Shown: piece by piece, positions 12,451 to 26,164 of the stretch
Layout of the letters: every line of letters begins with the position of its first letter
Position numbering within the stretch: position 1 is the stretch's first letter
Assembly: GCA_946699065.1 (NCBI GenBank)
Contig: CAMPDV010001716.1
Coordinates: 32,200-96,199, forward strand
Length of the DNA stretch: 64,000 bases
Source: Loxodes magnus
Taxonomy: Eukaryota > Ciliophora > Karyorelictea > Loxodida > Loxodidae
Direction of reading: 5' to 3'
Notes under the pieces: generated by a model
What the model saw: only the letters and a program-made list of their open reading frames with translations
Told to the model about the DNA's origin: nothing
The model's database searches: none
Translations under genes and position numbers: made by a program

Positions 12451-15231
12451 TATTATATTAATATTTCCTTGATTTCCTCTTTTTTTTCGTCCTCCTACCT
12501 TGCAATTTTAACTTTATTTTCTTTAATAGCGTGAAAACCAAATCTTTCTAATGTTTATTATTTTTCCTGTACTTATTTCTTCAACTTTTTGCACGAAACT
12601 GTCTTCTTTGACATTATATTTTATTTTTTATCTTTTCGAGACAGCGATGCATTTTTGCATATTCTTTCCTGTCACTGCTTTCTTTTTTTCAGTTTTTTTG
12701 CCATATTTCCTATTTTATTTTCTGTTTTTTTGTGACGTTGATCGTTTCTTCTCAGTTTTATTACTTTAATTTTATAGTTGAGTATCTATTAAATTCGATC
12801 TGCTTTTAAAGTAGCTTTTGCGTGTCCTGAATTTGCTGCTTTAGCATGAAATTCAAAGTGATATTTTATTTGAAGGTTAACGCTCTTTCATTATTCTTCA
12901 CTTTCTTTTTCTTCTCTATCTGTTTCTCTTTATAATAGGCATTTTATTCCAGCTTTTTGAATGCATCAACCTGGTTTGTACTTTCTTAACATTTTTAATT
13001 GCTTCTTTATTGCTTTTTCTTATGAATTAATTTTTGTTATGCCCTTTTTGGTTACAGTTATACATTTTCAAATTGATGGATGACTCAAGTAAGTGTTTAT
13101 ACCTTTTTCATCTAACTTATATGGTATACTTTCTGCATCTTTGTTTTCCTTCAATTCTAAATAATTTTTCATTTTCCCATTCACTCGCTTTGTACTTTTT
13201 ACGATTTCAACTTCTGTACATACTATTTTTCGATACTGCTCCAGTTGGGTTTTCTACCTTAGTTAAACTTAAATACATGTTAAGTATTCAATGAATAGGT
13301 CATTTCTTGATGTTGTAGAATTCCTCTATATTTTTTCTCTGTTGATATTACAAAATTGCTGCACTTCCATTTTTGAATATTTCCGAATTATGTGAGTGTT
13401 TCCTCTTTTCTTAAATCATATAGTAACTATAAATGTCTGAAGGATTTTCACATTCTCAATATTTTTATATATTCTTAATCCAGATATCTGTGTAATACTT
13501 GAATGATTTCATTTTCTTGTATTTCTGCTGACCTGAGTCTTTGATTGTAGTATTCTATTCTAAAAATTTATTGAAATAGGTAACTCCTACTCTTTCATCA
13601 GTTTAAGCTGTGTATCCTCATTCTCATTATATGGCATTTTCTCGTTTTTACTTCTTCCATTATAACGATTTTCGTAGATCTGTTGTCTGAGTTGATGTTC
13701 TAAATTTTACTTTTTTTGATGTTTTACTTTGTTTTAAAAATTTTGCCCTTTTTTTAGTGCATTTCTCCTAATAGTTTTAAAATTTTACGACAGAGTCACT
13801 TATCTTAAAATAATATTCAAGACCTGATTTATTTTTAAAGCTCTTTCATGCCTTTGTTAAAGTTATCAAGCAGTCCCGATCTTCACTTTATACGTAATGT
13901 GTTTAAGATAATATTTCAATTATTTAAATTTACCAGTTACAAATATCTTTTTCTCTAGTATGATTTTTTTCTGAAGTTGCTAATGTCACATATTCTTAAC
14001 GAAACTATGATTGATTATATTTAATTTATTTAATTTTATCAAGACTGAATTTTACTTAATGATTAAAAATTACATTAATTTGAAATAACTTACGTATACA
14101 TAAAATCCTTTTTTTCACTATCAAATTGGAAGAAACGAATGTTTCTTCTTAACTTTGCATTTAAAATTATTTCTCAGATGCTTAGTTTTTATATTTACAT
14201 TAAATAATGTGACTCTTTTTATTAATAAAGATAAATTAAGCAATCATTTAGTCTTTTGATATTTCAAAATTAAAACTGCACATAGCAATCTTTAAAATAT
14301 CAATATATTCGTTATTTTAAGTCTTAAATTTTCTTGCTAATTTAAATTTTTAAATTGAAGAAACCTTTTTAAACTCCTCTTTCCAAATTAAATAAACTTT
14401 TTCTTATATATGAACTAATCTTTCTTTAAATCATTTTAGTTCCATCTTTTAATGATCAAAATATTAATAGTATATTGAAAAATATACCTGACATCTAGAG
14501 TTTTCATTTATATATTTGAAAAAAAACATTTCAAAAGTTAGATAATCATACTTTTCATTTTTCAATTTCTATAACTTTCTTAAGCTATAACTTTTATATG
14601 ATTCTGTAAATAGAGCAATCCAAACTAGAATATTTTATCTTTTCTTAAATATTTATTTATTTACAATTTTTAACAACTTTTGATGGAAAGTTCAAAAATT
14701 TATGTCTCATTTAAAGAAAACATAAGATTGAAAAAGAATTTAAGTAAGAGAAAATTTTCTTTTACTTATACTTTCTTTCTTTTATCTTATTTTTAGATAA
14801 CTGAATTTTAATTAGTTAGTTGAAATAAGATAAACATATTTAAGATAAATAAAAAAAATGTGATAGGTAGGATAAAATATGTGTTTTCTATTTTAAGTTT
14901 CTATCTTAATGATATTTAGTGTAGCTTCTAATATTCACCTATGATTTTAGTTATTTAGTTTAATTAAAAAAGTATTTATTTTGATAGAAATTTAGTTTCA
15001 TCTAAATTAAGAGCAATAGTTCATAAGACAATTTTTTTGGATAAAAGAAGACGTAAAGCAAAATTTATTTTATATCTAAACTATTTCATTTTTCTCTTTA
15101 ATTTTAAAAAAATAATGTATATTCCCTTTAAAATAGGGTACAGATATAAACGAAATAATACGAGCAAAAAATATTTTTTTGCTTACTAAGATGGTACATC
15201 AAAAAGTTAAAATTTTCACTTAACAACTTAT
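12451..15231. other. No firmly supported gene
   Basis: 12.45-13.7 kb on the minus strand is Lys-rich and could be the ORF1 or spacer upstream of the ORF2 relic, but no knuckle is visible. 13.8-15.2 kb is strongly AT-rich and looks non-coding. Confidence 0.3.
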
Positions 15232-16638
15232 ATGAAAAATAATAATTTAGAGCAAGCAGTTTAAATATTAAGTTAAAAGTTAGATCAATAAGAATCATAA
15301 TTTCAGAATATAATTCTCTTTATACATAAAACAGAATAGTACAGAGACATTCACTAAGAAAATTAAATAAACTAGTTTTTTTTATAATACTTTAATTAAA
15401 GTTAGAAAATAACGAAAAAAGAAATATGAAAGCAATTAAGATATAATCATTTTTTTTAAATTTTTTGCTTCTATATTTATTAAAAAAAGGCACCTAAGAA
15501 ATAGAAAACTTCTTTTAGCAAATTTTTATGAAAATTAGAATAATGAAGCAAAATAAATGAATAGTTGCCTTAACTGAATTGATATTAATAAGCTCTAGAA
15601 TCTTTGCTCAATAATTTCAACATAAAAAAGTAGAATATAAAATTAACTAAAAGATAAAAAGTAAAAATAGAAAAAGCCGGAGAAATTTTGGATATAATAT
15701 TACAAAGAATAGATCATGATATTCTTATGTTAGATGATGTTATTAAAAAGACATAATTATAAATTGTATAAAAATTTGAACTAATAGACGAAGTAATTGA
15801 ACAAATACAACAAATGTTTTAATTTCAATTTTCTTAATTAAAATCAAATAAAGCAATTTTAAGATAAGTATTAATAATAATTAGTAATTTAAAAATCATA
15901 AAATTAGTAAGTAAGCATATCATTGGAAATTTAATATGAACAATAATAATAATATACAATTATAATGAAATTTCATAGAAGAAATATTCGATGCCATATA
16001 AGTAAGAATAACTATCAACGGAAAAAATGCTAAAAGAAAACAGAAATTGAAAAAATAAATAAGAAATAAATATTAAAAGAACTTTTCTTCTTTTGACCAG
16101 TATCGACAAGATTAGAATATTGGAAGAAGTTCTATAGATCAAGAATACATGAATAGAATAATGATTGGAGAAGAAACCAAAGTAAAATTTGAATTATGGG
16201 AAGGAGATAAGGAAGACAGACTAACGAAGTACTACGCAATTCTTTAGTTTTGAATGAAATCCGTTGGAAGTTAACTGTGAAGCTCAATTCTAAGACTAAA
16301 ACTTAATGTTTTTAATTAAGAGAAAGATATTCGATTTTGACGAAAATAATTAAAAAAAATTATCATTACTTTCAGTTGACAATTTCCTAAAAGATGATTT
16401 ACAAAAATATTTAGTTAAAAAATAAAAGCTAGTCCAAATAAAAATAAATTCTTAAAAAACACGAAAAAAAAATGAATTAAGAAAAGAATTAAGTAACATA
16501 TTTTTTTAAACTATAGAAAACATTTCTAAAAATTTTATACAATTTCGATTATTTTTCTCCTTTTATTCCTTTCAAACTATGAAATAAAGTTTTATTCTTT
16601 TAGCAAAAATTATATTAGTTTATTATAGATTGGATTGA
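15232..16638 (+). CDS. Hypothetical protein, about 468 residues
   Basis: ATG 15232 to TGA 16636-16638, one frame. It begins MKNNNLEQAVQILSQKLDQQ and includes the helical segment EKAGEILDIILQRIDHDI, then LMLDDVIKKTQLQIVQKFELIDEVIEQI. First codon positions are strongly enriched in G (GAA, GAT, GTT), for example about 15 of 21 G in 15676-15830, which supports coding. Every Trp I see is TGA (15427, 15529, 15544, 15580, 16255 and others). The coiled or three-helix look recalls BAG or syntaxin-like helices, but I do not recognise the family. Bias fades after about 16.45 kb, so the true end could be earlier. Confidence 0.5.
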
Positions 16639-17924
16639 AGTATTTTAAAATAATTAAAATTAATTACTCTTTATTTCTTAGCATACAAATAATTCAAATT
16701 AAATAAAATTTATTCCAGAATCTTTTACAAAATAATTCATAAAATGTTCAAATAAATTCTTTCATACCATTTAATTAAATTCAAATCTATTTTTTATACA
16801 AAGATTTGTATCTATTTTTTTATTTAATTTTAAGTTGATTTATCTAAAATTAAATCTCATTTAATCAGTTTTATAAAAATTTTAAAGATTTGAATATTTA
16901 TACTTTCTAAATTAAAACTAAGCTCAGAATTTTTTTTTAATTTTTTTTGTTTCTTTTATTTAAATTCCCAAAATGAAGAATTTTATTATTTAGGAAAAAA
17001 GCTAAACTATAAAGCTAAATTTTAGATTTTCAGAGTAGAAAATTTTATAAAGTCAACAAAATTTTAAATTAGCTTTAATAAGAATTAATTATTTTTTCAA
17101 AGCTTGGAATTAGTAATTTTATTTATCTTAGTTACCTTTTAATTCGCAAAGAAATTTTTAAAGGTAAAGGAAAAAAATAATTGAATGATTTTTAGTACAA
17201 TATTTTTGAATTCCAAGAGAATAAACTTTTTTCCTTTGATAAATTTTTTACCTTCCTTAGAAACGAATATTATTTAATCAATGAAAAAAAATCTTTAAGA
17301 CATTATATATTTTTCTGAAAAGTATAATTCTAAAATAAAGTCTCTAGCATTCTGCATGATAGATTTTATATATTAATTTTTAATTTACTAATTTACCAAA
17401 TCATCAATTCTCAGTTAAAAATGAGTTAATTTATTTTATTTTCAACTTATAAAATTTGTATTTTATAAGCTTATATTTATTTTTTTCAACTACTTTAGAA
17501 TTGTTCTTAATCTGATTATATTAATTAGTTAAACAAATTATTTTTGATATACGTTTCTTTCTCTTCATCTATTTCATAAATTTCAGATTGAAAATTTTAA
17601 CTACTTTAATTTCATTTGCTTGAATCTTTAAAATTGCAATTAAATATGAAGTATAGAAACTAACTAATTTATTTATTTTATAATAACTAGACTGAATACC
17701 TACTTATATCTTCAGCTAACTTTTTATTCATTATTTTTTATTTTTTTCCTAAGTTTAAATTTTTTAATTTATTTTACTTTCAAAAAATAAATAAAAAGTT
17801 ATAAAAATCAGCAAAATGAAGAAGATGAAAGATTAAAAAAATTCTATTTAAGAAAAAAGTGACGAGAAAATATAGATTTATAAGCTAACTTGTCGAAAAT
17901 AAATTCTATTGATTATTCTTATGA
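16639..17924. other. AT-rich intergenic stretch
   Basis: Very AT-rich, with many A/T homopolymer runs and no motif or coding bias that I can support. Confidence 0.4.
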
Positions 17925-19391
17925 CTTTCATAATTTTAAGTATATCATAAATATTCTAATTTTATATTCAAACTTTCTTAGTCAAATTAAATAAATTGGA
18001 GGGAAAAAAATAAAAAAAATAAGCAAAAAAATAAAAATGAGAAGAAAAAATAAGCATAGTGTAACGTTTAATCACCTGAATAGAATGAAAATTAAAGAAA
18101 TAAAAAGAAGAATGGAAATATAAATGCATAAAAAAAAGTTTATAAAACAGAAGAAGAATAAATAAATTTAAATTATTTAATTGAAGAAGAAAAAACGCAA
18201 AAACCACAGGACAAACGAGAGAAAATTTATATTAATTTGAATAGCACTCTTAATTTAAAAGTTGAATGAAAAAATAGAAACGATCTTCCGTAATTTAATA
18301 AAGTAGGATTATAAAATTTAGGAAATACTTGTTGAATGAATTCTGCCTTATAGTGTTAATTACATACATCTCCTTTGGTTAAACACTTTCTTTCTGATGA
18401 TTGATAATAAAATCTTAATACAGAAAATAAATTTGGAACTGGAGGTGTTTTGACTAAAGAATTCGATAAGATCGTAAACGAAATATCATTCTCTTCTCTA
18501 TAAGTTTTCCGGCCTATAACTTTTAGATAAAAACTTTTAGATTTTACTCCAATGTTTACAGAAGAACAATAACATGACTCTTAATAATTTATCAAGTTTT
18601 TACTCGATGCTCTACATGAAGATTCAAATAGAATATCAGAAAAACCTTATATAGAAGGAAAGTCTTGCTAAGGCAAATCAGAAGAAGAAGTTGCTTCAGA
18701 ATGTTGGAATGCAAATTAAAAGAGAAATGATTCTAAGATAGTTGAACTTATTCATGGGTAATTTAAATCTTCTCTTACCTGTAAATAATGCAATTATGAA
18801 TCGATAACATTTGACCTATTCTAAGTATTTTGCCTTGAGATTCCTAAAATTAATAGTCAAAATAAAAAATAACGCAATCTAAATTAATAACAGATAACTC
18901 TTTAAGAATGCTTTAGTAATTTAGAAAAAGAAGAAGAGCTAGAAGGGTAGAATTAGTTTCTTTGCTCGACATGTAACAATCAAGTGAATGGAATTAAGAA
19001 AATTAATCTTTATAAAGTTCCGGAAGTTTTTATAGTTTATTTGAAAAGATTCAAACAAAATGCTTATAAAATTGAAAAAAGTGAAACTTCTGTTAATTAT
19101 CCAGTATCATTGGATTTAAGTCCTTTTTTGCCATAGAATTACTAAGGAACAAAAATTTATGATTTATACGCTGTTAACAATCACTCTGGGAAGGCAGGAG
19201 GAGGGCATTATTATACGTATGTAAAAGTGGATTAAGAATGATATGAATTTGATGATTCTAGAGTAAGCAAAAGTACAAGAAAGAAATTTCAAGATGCCTA
19301 TGCACTATTTTATCAAAGAGAAGTGAAAATATTAAAGAAAATAATTAACAATAATAATAACCTTAAACATTAATTATAAATTGTAATATGA
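17925..19391 (+). CDS. Ubiquitin-specific protease copy U1 (start unresolved)
   Basis: USP/UCH (peptidase C19) domain from [17 protein letters not shown] (catalytic Cys codon 18330) through [18 protein letters not shown], finger CKQCNYE...LCSTCNNQ, VYLKRF, and GGGHYYTYVK (catalytic His codon 19206) with EWYEFDDS. It ends at TGA 19389-19391. Trp is TGA at 18333, 18402 and 19239; the homologous codons in other copies are TGG (18333) or TGA. The frame is open back to TGA 17922 but has no ATG before the catalytic Cys, so a first exon and intron, or loss of the start, is needed. The domain itself is undamaged. Such enzymes cut ubiquitin from conjugates. Confidence 0.75.
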
Positions 19392-20806
19392 TTTAAATAA
19401 TACAGCAAAAGCTTAAAAATATCAAAATTTAAAATTTTTAAGTAAAAAACATAATTCGAGGTATTCAACTACATTTAAGCTAAAGAAGTTTATTAATAAA
19501 TAAATAATTATCTTAAGATAAATTTTTCATTATATATTTACATTTAATTATGTTCATTTAACATTTTAATAATAATAAATATAAGGTTTTTGATATTTTG
19601 AATTCTGGAGCATAATTGCAAAGTTGCATTGAATTTAAATAAAGTTTTGTTTTCAATAAACCTCAATCAAGCTTCTTGTTAAAATTTATCTTGCAACTTT
19701 ACTTGAATATATTCTTAATCCCTTCTCTTCAATTTGAGGAATTCATTTAGCATCTTAAATCGCAATATTAAGCTTGATCTGTTTTCTTGAACTTCTTTAC
19801 TTTTGATCTTACGAGATAAATTGAAAAGCCTGTTATTTTCAAAATTATTTTTAGTTATTTACTTTTCTTAAAGATTCTCGTATGTAATTTATATCCAAAA
19901 ACTTCATATAAATTATATTAGTTTACCTAATAATTTATTTTCCTTTATTTCATTATAATTTATTTTTGAAAGTAAAAAAATCTAATTTTTTTGATTAAAT
20001 CTTACTAGAATCTGATCTATTACCAAGATATAAATAATTTTCATATTTGCTTAATTTTCTTTTATTTTTGTTTAATACAAATTTCATTTTCCTCTCCTTT
20101 TTTATCTTTAATTTATCTTGCTTTCTGAAATGTAGTTATACTGTAATTACAATTAAACATAGTTATTTTCTCCTTAGAATTATGAAATAATACTCAAATT
20201 ATGTTTAGAAAGCATTTATAAAATAAATTACTAAATAATTTATTCTGCTTTTGCATCATAATTTAAATTATATTATAAAGCCTTCATTTAAATACACACT
20301 TTTGCCAGTCAATTATATAAAAAATGTATAAAGCTTAAAAAATTTATATGCAGCTTGTATACAAATAAAGGTAATTTGATAATATTCGTGAATATAAATG
20401 AGAGTTTAGGACTAACTCAAACTTACAATTTGAATAGTTATATTCAAATTCATTTAACCAATCCTTTTAGTGAGAATATTTTGAAGTAAATAAGAATGTA
20501 GATGATTATTAACATCCTGGAGAGAATTCGCCTTTTTTAGATTACCAGAAAAAAATTGATTTGCCATATTTAACTCTAATGCATAAATTAATATTTTTGG
20601 AATGATAAACCAATAAGAATTTTTATGAACAATTTCTATTATTTTATTCGCAGTTGAATGTATTGTTATAACTGTAGGTATAACTTTAGCAATAAAATGA
20701 TATAAACTCTGAGAACAAATAATAAATTTAAAATAGTTCGATATAGTAAAATTAGAGTTTAGAAACACTATAATGCATAAATTAATTGATTCCAAAAATA
20801 AATTTA
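19392..20806. other. AT-rich intergenic stretch
   Basis: Between USP copies U1 and U2. The minus-strand reading at 20454-20795 is open in the standard code but shows no motif; I do not call it. Confidence 0.35.
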
Positions 20807-22033
20807 ATGAAAAATTATTTCATCAAGTTTATTGCCAGATTCATGAAACCCAAGAATAAAAATTAAAAAAAATGTACTGAATGTGAAAAATTATAGGCTA
20901 TTATTAAAAAAATGAAATAAGATGCTTAAAATAAAAGGGACTAGTATGTATAAACAGATGCATTTAAATAAACACCTCAAAAATAATAAGCTATTCATAT
21001 ATAATTATGTATGCAAGGAATGTAAAATCTAGGAAATACTTGTTGGATGAATGCTGGATTATAATGTCTCTTACATACTATTCCACTTGTAGGACATTTT
21101 AAGAATAGTTAATGGTAAAATAATCTTAATACAACCAATAAATTTGGAACTGGAGGTGTCATGACAAGAGAGTTCGCTAGTATTGTTAATGATACATCTA
21201 ATAAAGCTCAAGGAGCTTATATCCCTAGAAGCTTTAGATAAAAGTTAATATAATTCGCTCCTCAATTTACTTTAGGAAATCAACATGATTCTCAATAGTT
21301 TATCAACTTCTTACTTGATGCTCTGCACGAAGATTTAAATGAAATAAAAGAAAAACCTTATATTAAAGGAATACCTAGTAATGGTAGACCAGATAAAATA
21401 GTTTCGTAAGAATGTTGGGATAAACATTCAAGAAGAAATAAATCTTTCATAGTAGATTTAATACATGGATAATTAAAATAAACTTTAAAATGTGATTAAT
21501 GTAAGTAAACATAAGTAACTTTCGATCCTTTTTAAATGTTCTGTGCTGAGATTCCCAAGTAAGAAACAGGAAGAAAAAATTAGTAATAAAGATAGCAAAT
21601 AAACTTATATGATTGCTTCAGGTTTTTATAGAGAGAAGAACATTTAGAAGGAATGAACCAATTTTATTGTGAAAAATGCAAAAATCACGTAAATGGGACG
21701 AAAAATATTAATTTATATAAGGCTCCTGAAATATTCATTGTTTATTTAAAGAGATTCATTTAAAATGGCTATAGCGTCATAAAAAATGATGTGAGTGTCA
21801 ATTATCCATTAGAATTGAATTTGTAAGAATTTTTACCAGAATAGTACTAAGAATCAACAGTTTATGATTTGTATGCAGTGGATATTCATAGTGGAACAGT
21901 AGGAGGAGGACATTACTGAGCTTATGCGAAAGTAGACGGAGAATGGTATGAATTCAATGATTCGCATGCAGGAAAATGTAGTAATGCACAAACTTCAAAT
22001 GCCTATGTGCTTTTCTATCAAAAACGTAATTGA
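20807..22033 (+). CDS. Ubiquitin-specific protease copy U2, intact, 408 aa
   Basis: ATG 20807 to TGA 22031-22033, no frameshift. The N-terminal 75 residues are Lys/Gln-rich with a CTEC pair. The domain begins [23 protein letters not shown] (nucleophile Cys79, codon 21041), then [30 protein letters not shown], zinc finger CDQCKQTQ...[55 protein letters not shown] (His369, codon 21911). The Trp after HY is TGA 21917, where other copies have Tyr; GHYWAY is seen in some USPs. Four other Trp codons are TGG. All catalytic elements are present, so an active deubiquitinase is likely. I chose the first in-frame ATG; the conserved domain needs only the later part. Confidence 0.85.
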
Positions 22034-22653
22034 TATGTATATCAAGTTTAATAAATTTATTAAACATTAAAGTTTAAATTTCTTAGCATTTTTTACTTAA
22101 TTTAAATATCAAAGTATAAACAATATAAATTTTTAAATCCATTTGCTTAATATATTATGTATATAGTTTTATCTGTCTTATTAAATTTAAACAATTAATG
22201 AAAAAAATAAAAATATTAAATTTTAAGCAATTATAATTTTAAACTGATTAAGTTTCCTAGTTATTTAAACTTAAATTATTTAAATTTTTTTGGAAAAAAT
22301 TAAATTTTATAAGAATAAAGCTAACTCAAAATTAGATTTTAAGGAGTATTATTAAATATATAATTGTATGCATCTAAAGAATAAATGCTAAAAATGAAGA
22401 ATCTTTTTATAGAAATCATATTAAATTTTTTTTGTTGGAAAAATATAACAATAATATTGATATTTTGAGATAAATAATTCTAAAGAAAAACTTTAAATAA
22501 TCAAGATAAATTATTTTTTTATTACCATTAGAAAAAAGAATAAAATGAATATAATTTTATTAGTGAAGAATTTATAACTAGAGATAAATTAAATTATTTT
22601 ACAAAAAGATTTTACCCATTCAATTTCATCTTTTTTTAACTTAAAATCTATAG
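22034..22653. other. AT-rich intergenic stretch
   Basis: 3' side of U2; very AT-rich, nothing recognised. Confidence 0.35.
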
Positions 22654-23370
22654 TCAAAAAATAAAATTTTTTACCTCGATTTTTAGAAGAGTTTTCAATT
22701 AAAATTCAAGTATTTTCAGTGGAGTTTATTGTAATTATACTAAAATTTTATTAATTTATGTAAACTTTCTAAGAAATTATTTACGTTAATTTTTAGTTAT
22801 TTATTAATCATTAAAAAATGTTTGCCTCTCAGTTTAATTTAAGCATATCAAAGTTTTGTTAAAAACTAGAACAACTTGAGCTAAATATCTTCCTCTTATT
22901 TGTTCAATAAGTGTAATTTATAATCTAGTCAGTTCTCTTCAGATCTTTTCGGTTTCTTTCTTTTCAGTTTCATAAATTACGTACAACTGCTAAGTAAATG
23001 CTTCTGATAGGGATAATATCATCATTTCTTTTTAGATTATTTTATTTTGCTTATTTTTTATATTTTTATAGATTCCGATTAATCAATTTCCATTATTTTT
23101 GAAGCATATTCATTGGTCAACTGTTTTGCAATTTTTTTGCCTAAATTTACTGGCCTTTTTCAGTTTGACAATTCCTTTCTCTTACTGTTTTCCTTAGATT
23201 CTTATATCTCCTTTGAATTTTCAATATTGCTATTGTTTATGAAAGATCTCGAATTTTAATAGTTGTCTTTGACAAAGTTCTGCAACTCTTACTACGTTTA
23301 CAGCATTTAATCCATTGATGATTAAACTGTATTTCCATTTTTTTTAGCTTACTTATGAGTGCAAAGATTA
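22654..23370 (-). CDS. Hypothetical protein, weakly Alba-like segment
   Basis: On the minus strand one frame reads KKWKYSLIINGLNAVNVVRV, then AELCQRQLLKFEIFHK, and later MMILSLSEAFTQQLYVIYET, IWRELTRLQITLIEQIRGRY and LAQVVLVFNKT. First-position G bias is strong over both parts. The first segment has the look of the G-x-A-I...V-x-x-A-E-x-x-x-R helix of Alba/Rpp25 nucleic-acid-binding proteins, but this is only a resemblance. Start is unclear: an ATG at 23543-23545 is in another frame, so an intron or frameshift may lie near 23330. The in-frame TGA is 22654-22656; bias stops near 22.8 kb. Confidence 0.4.
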
Positions 23371-23833
23371 TTCTTAGCATGTTCTATTATGTTATTCCTA
23401 GAACTTTATCTTTGCTGAAATTCCAAATCTCCATATGGAAAAGGAAGTTTTTAATTGATTCTATTATTTGCTTATAATTTATTTCTTTGAAGATTTTCAA
23501 ACAATATAATCTCGATCTGATGTTTCTCAGAGTTCTTGGAGTCATAATTTAGAAAAAATTTTAGATATAATCTAAAATAGTTTTATATTTGTAAGATGAC
23601 ATAAGGCAAGAGATAAGTTTTCAAACTATTTTTTAAAAATCCTATTTGAAATATTCTATTATTTTTTATTTTTAAAGATTAGTTATTATTTTAGTAACTA
23701 GCTAATATGATTTTTTAATTTTACAATTAAGAATTTATAAAATTATTTAAAGGCTCAAATTTGTAAGTAAAGTATTTAATTATTTTAATTAAAATAATAT
23801 AATAGATTTTAATAAAAGAAAGGAAATCAAAAA

Positions 23834-24690
23834 ATGGCAGGCATTCGATAGGCTTCATTACCATCTCCTCATAAGCCAAAAAAAAGAGTTCAAGATGTCA
23901 TTTATTATAACCTCATTCTTTTAAATAATCTTTAATAAGAAATAATTAATAAATAAAAACAGACAAGAGCAGATTATTTCAAATACGGCTGAAAAGGCAA
24001 GGAAATAACAAGAAATAATTATGCACCAGGCAGGGCGTGAGTTCTACCTTGAAAAGAAGAAAGTAGACATTGCACGACTAACTTTAAATGGGATCAATCT
24101 CGAGGAAGAAGTTCTAAAAATAAATACTTTTAATGAAAATCTTGTCCCGAAACTAGAATAAAAAAGCAAAGAGAGTACTTGAATGAGGTAAGGATAATGA
24201 AATATGAAAGGGAATGGCAGCCTTTTAAAATTTCAGAAAGAATAGAACAGATAAATAACATAACTGACAGAACAAATCAAAGAATAAGAAGACAAGCCAC
24301 CAAAGACTGAATTAGGGGAACTTGGATCAATATAAATGGAGATTGGAAAATCTTCAATATTAGAAATAATATAGAAAAAATAAAAAACTATGTTACCACT
24401 AAAATTAATAACATTTATGAAGAAAGAGACCTGCCTTTTAGATACTTAAGTAATAATCATTAAAATAGTAAGATAAAAAAGAATAAATTACATGAGGAAT
24501 GAGATTTGATGCCAAGAAGAATGAAGAAGTATACAAACTGAAATGAAATCTGGAAGCGACGAAAATTGAAGAACAGAGGATACGGAATACCTTGGGATGA
24601 ACAGAAAAGGAAGAATAGTAAGATTCGCAAGTTCCAGAACTCGATACTATTTACTTGAAAAGTTATTTTAAGTAGTGATCTTAAGAGATA
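23834..24690 (+). pseudogene. ORF1-like relic
   Basis: Starts MAGIRQASLPSPHKPKKRVQ, matching the N-terminus of the intact ORF1 at 60.2 kb (NQPTLPSSPPKKVK) and the one at 63.3 kb (NQPPLATTPHKK). A damaged knuckle CYHQNQQHLWRKR is at about 24390 in a different frame; HLWRK is the hallmark after the knuckle His, with TGA for Trp. Near 24660 it shares the terminal block TTAAGTAGTGATCTTAAGAG with the ORF1 relic at 5.1 kb. Confidence 0.5.
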
Positions 24691-24861
24691 CTATAAAAAT
24701 TTTAATTCATATATTCATATATATAGAAATTGAATAACTTTTTGTCTTTTTATAAAAATTAAAAAATGCTAACATATATAAAGCTCATGCAAGGGAACAA
24801 TTTTCTTGTTTGTTAATCTGCTCGCTACTCAAGGGTAGAGAACTTTTTAAAGAAGCATTTT

Positions 24862-25176
24862 CTTAATTAATTTCAATTAAAAAAGTTTTTGGACCGGAAA
24901 CTCCTTATCGATTGCACGACCCGACGCTCTCTTTTTATGGAATAACGGGGATATCCTGTTGTACTCCAGGCACAGCTACTAGGGAGCTCCATCGCTATGA
25001 GCAGCCAGGCTTCAAGCCCCTATCAAGAGCGGATAATCTCAAAGACAGTGTTCCCTTCAGAAAATGACTCTGATCAGGGACTTTCTCAGCGACAGGAAAG
25101 GAACTTGTTCCTAGACATAAAACCAGAAAGTTTAATCACGAAGGTCATTCTCAGCTCCCACCATCTTTTCAATTAT
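24862..25176 (+). repeat. Repeat B, copy 1
   Basis: About 315 bp, roughly 80-85% alike with 43562-43872 by eye. GC-richer than the surroundings. Shared blocks include ATAACGGGGATATCCTGTTG, GGGAGCTCCATCGCTATG, CAGGGACTTTCTCAGCGACA and the palindrome AGGAACTTGTTCCT. An open frame inside copy 1 is broken in copy 2 by a one-base indel, so it is probably non-coding: a SINE-like element or structured RNA. Confidence 0.7.
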
Positions 25177-26164
25177 AAAAACATTTTCTTTTCCTAGAAA
25201 ATCTATTGATATAAAAAATATAAAAAAATACCTATAGAAAAAATATTTTGCTTTATATTTGATTCCAATTAAATAAATCTAAAACACTTTTAGATGAAAA
25301 ATTTAGAATTTAATAACCAAAATAAAAATCATAAATATTCTTTAAGTTTTATTAAATAAAAGTTGATAGATATAGTTTTAAATTAGATATATTTTGCATA
25401 ATTTTAAAACTATTATGTTCTAAATTATTATGTTCTTAAAAGTTTAAACTGATCTTAAAATTTTTAATATTTTAAATTTTATTTTCTCTATTTAAATTAG
25501 ATATTTATTTTGTTTATATTAAAATTTTGATTTATTTTCAAACTTCTAAAAAGAAAAAATTAATAAAAATTTAATTTAGTTTTCCTGCTCAAAAAATAAG
25601 GAAAAATATTTGATAGTGAAAAAGAAGTCAATAAAAGAATAGAATTACTAATAATTATTTATGCTTAGACTATGTAATTTAGTTACAAAAGGCTATTAAT
25701 AAATATATTAAAGTATTTATTTAATAACTAGGAGAGTGGCGGGGTAAGATTTTAAATGGTCTGACTATACGTCCAATATTTAAGTAGATCCCTGTTAGAT
25801 CTAAGATTTTGAAGAATAAATCTAGAAATAATCTGGATTTGTAGATGTTTTAGCCTATCATGAATTATTCATTGTATAAAAATGGAAAGCCCTGTTTGTA
25901 GAAATTGATAAGTAGAATATTACTGTTAAATCAGTTAAGAGGTTCAAAGGACTTAGAACTGAGAGTGTTTGCTAGCTTAAATTTTTAAAGCTAACAATTA
26001 ATTAATTAATTTTGACTGATTTTACCAAGCGATAAATATACTAACTTTCATACACTTAAAAATGAAAAATTGTTAATTATATATCATTTATTTTTCTTTG
26101 CTTCACCTTAACTTAATTTTCAGCAAATTGCCTAAAATCTTTATGAAATTTTCACTTTAATTAA
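25177..26164. other. AT-rich intergenic stretch
   Basis: Mostly A/T. A less AT-rich patch at about 25730-25960 shows no motif. Confidence 0.35.

Noticed and set aside
12551-13294. Two plus-strand standard-code open frames (72 and 86 aa)
   Set aside because: They are Phe/Leu-rich readings of T-rich DNA, without motifs; the minus strand here is the likelier sense for retroelement sequence.
24997-25197. 66-aa open frame inside repeat B
   Set aside because: The second copy of repeat B has a one-base indel in this frame and TGA codons, so coding is not conserved.
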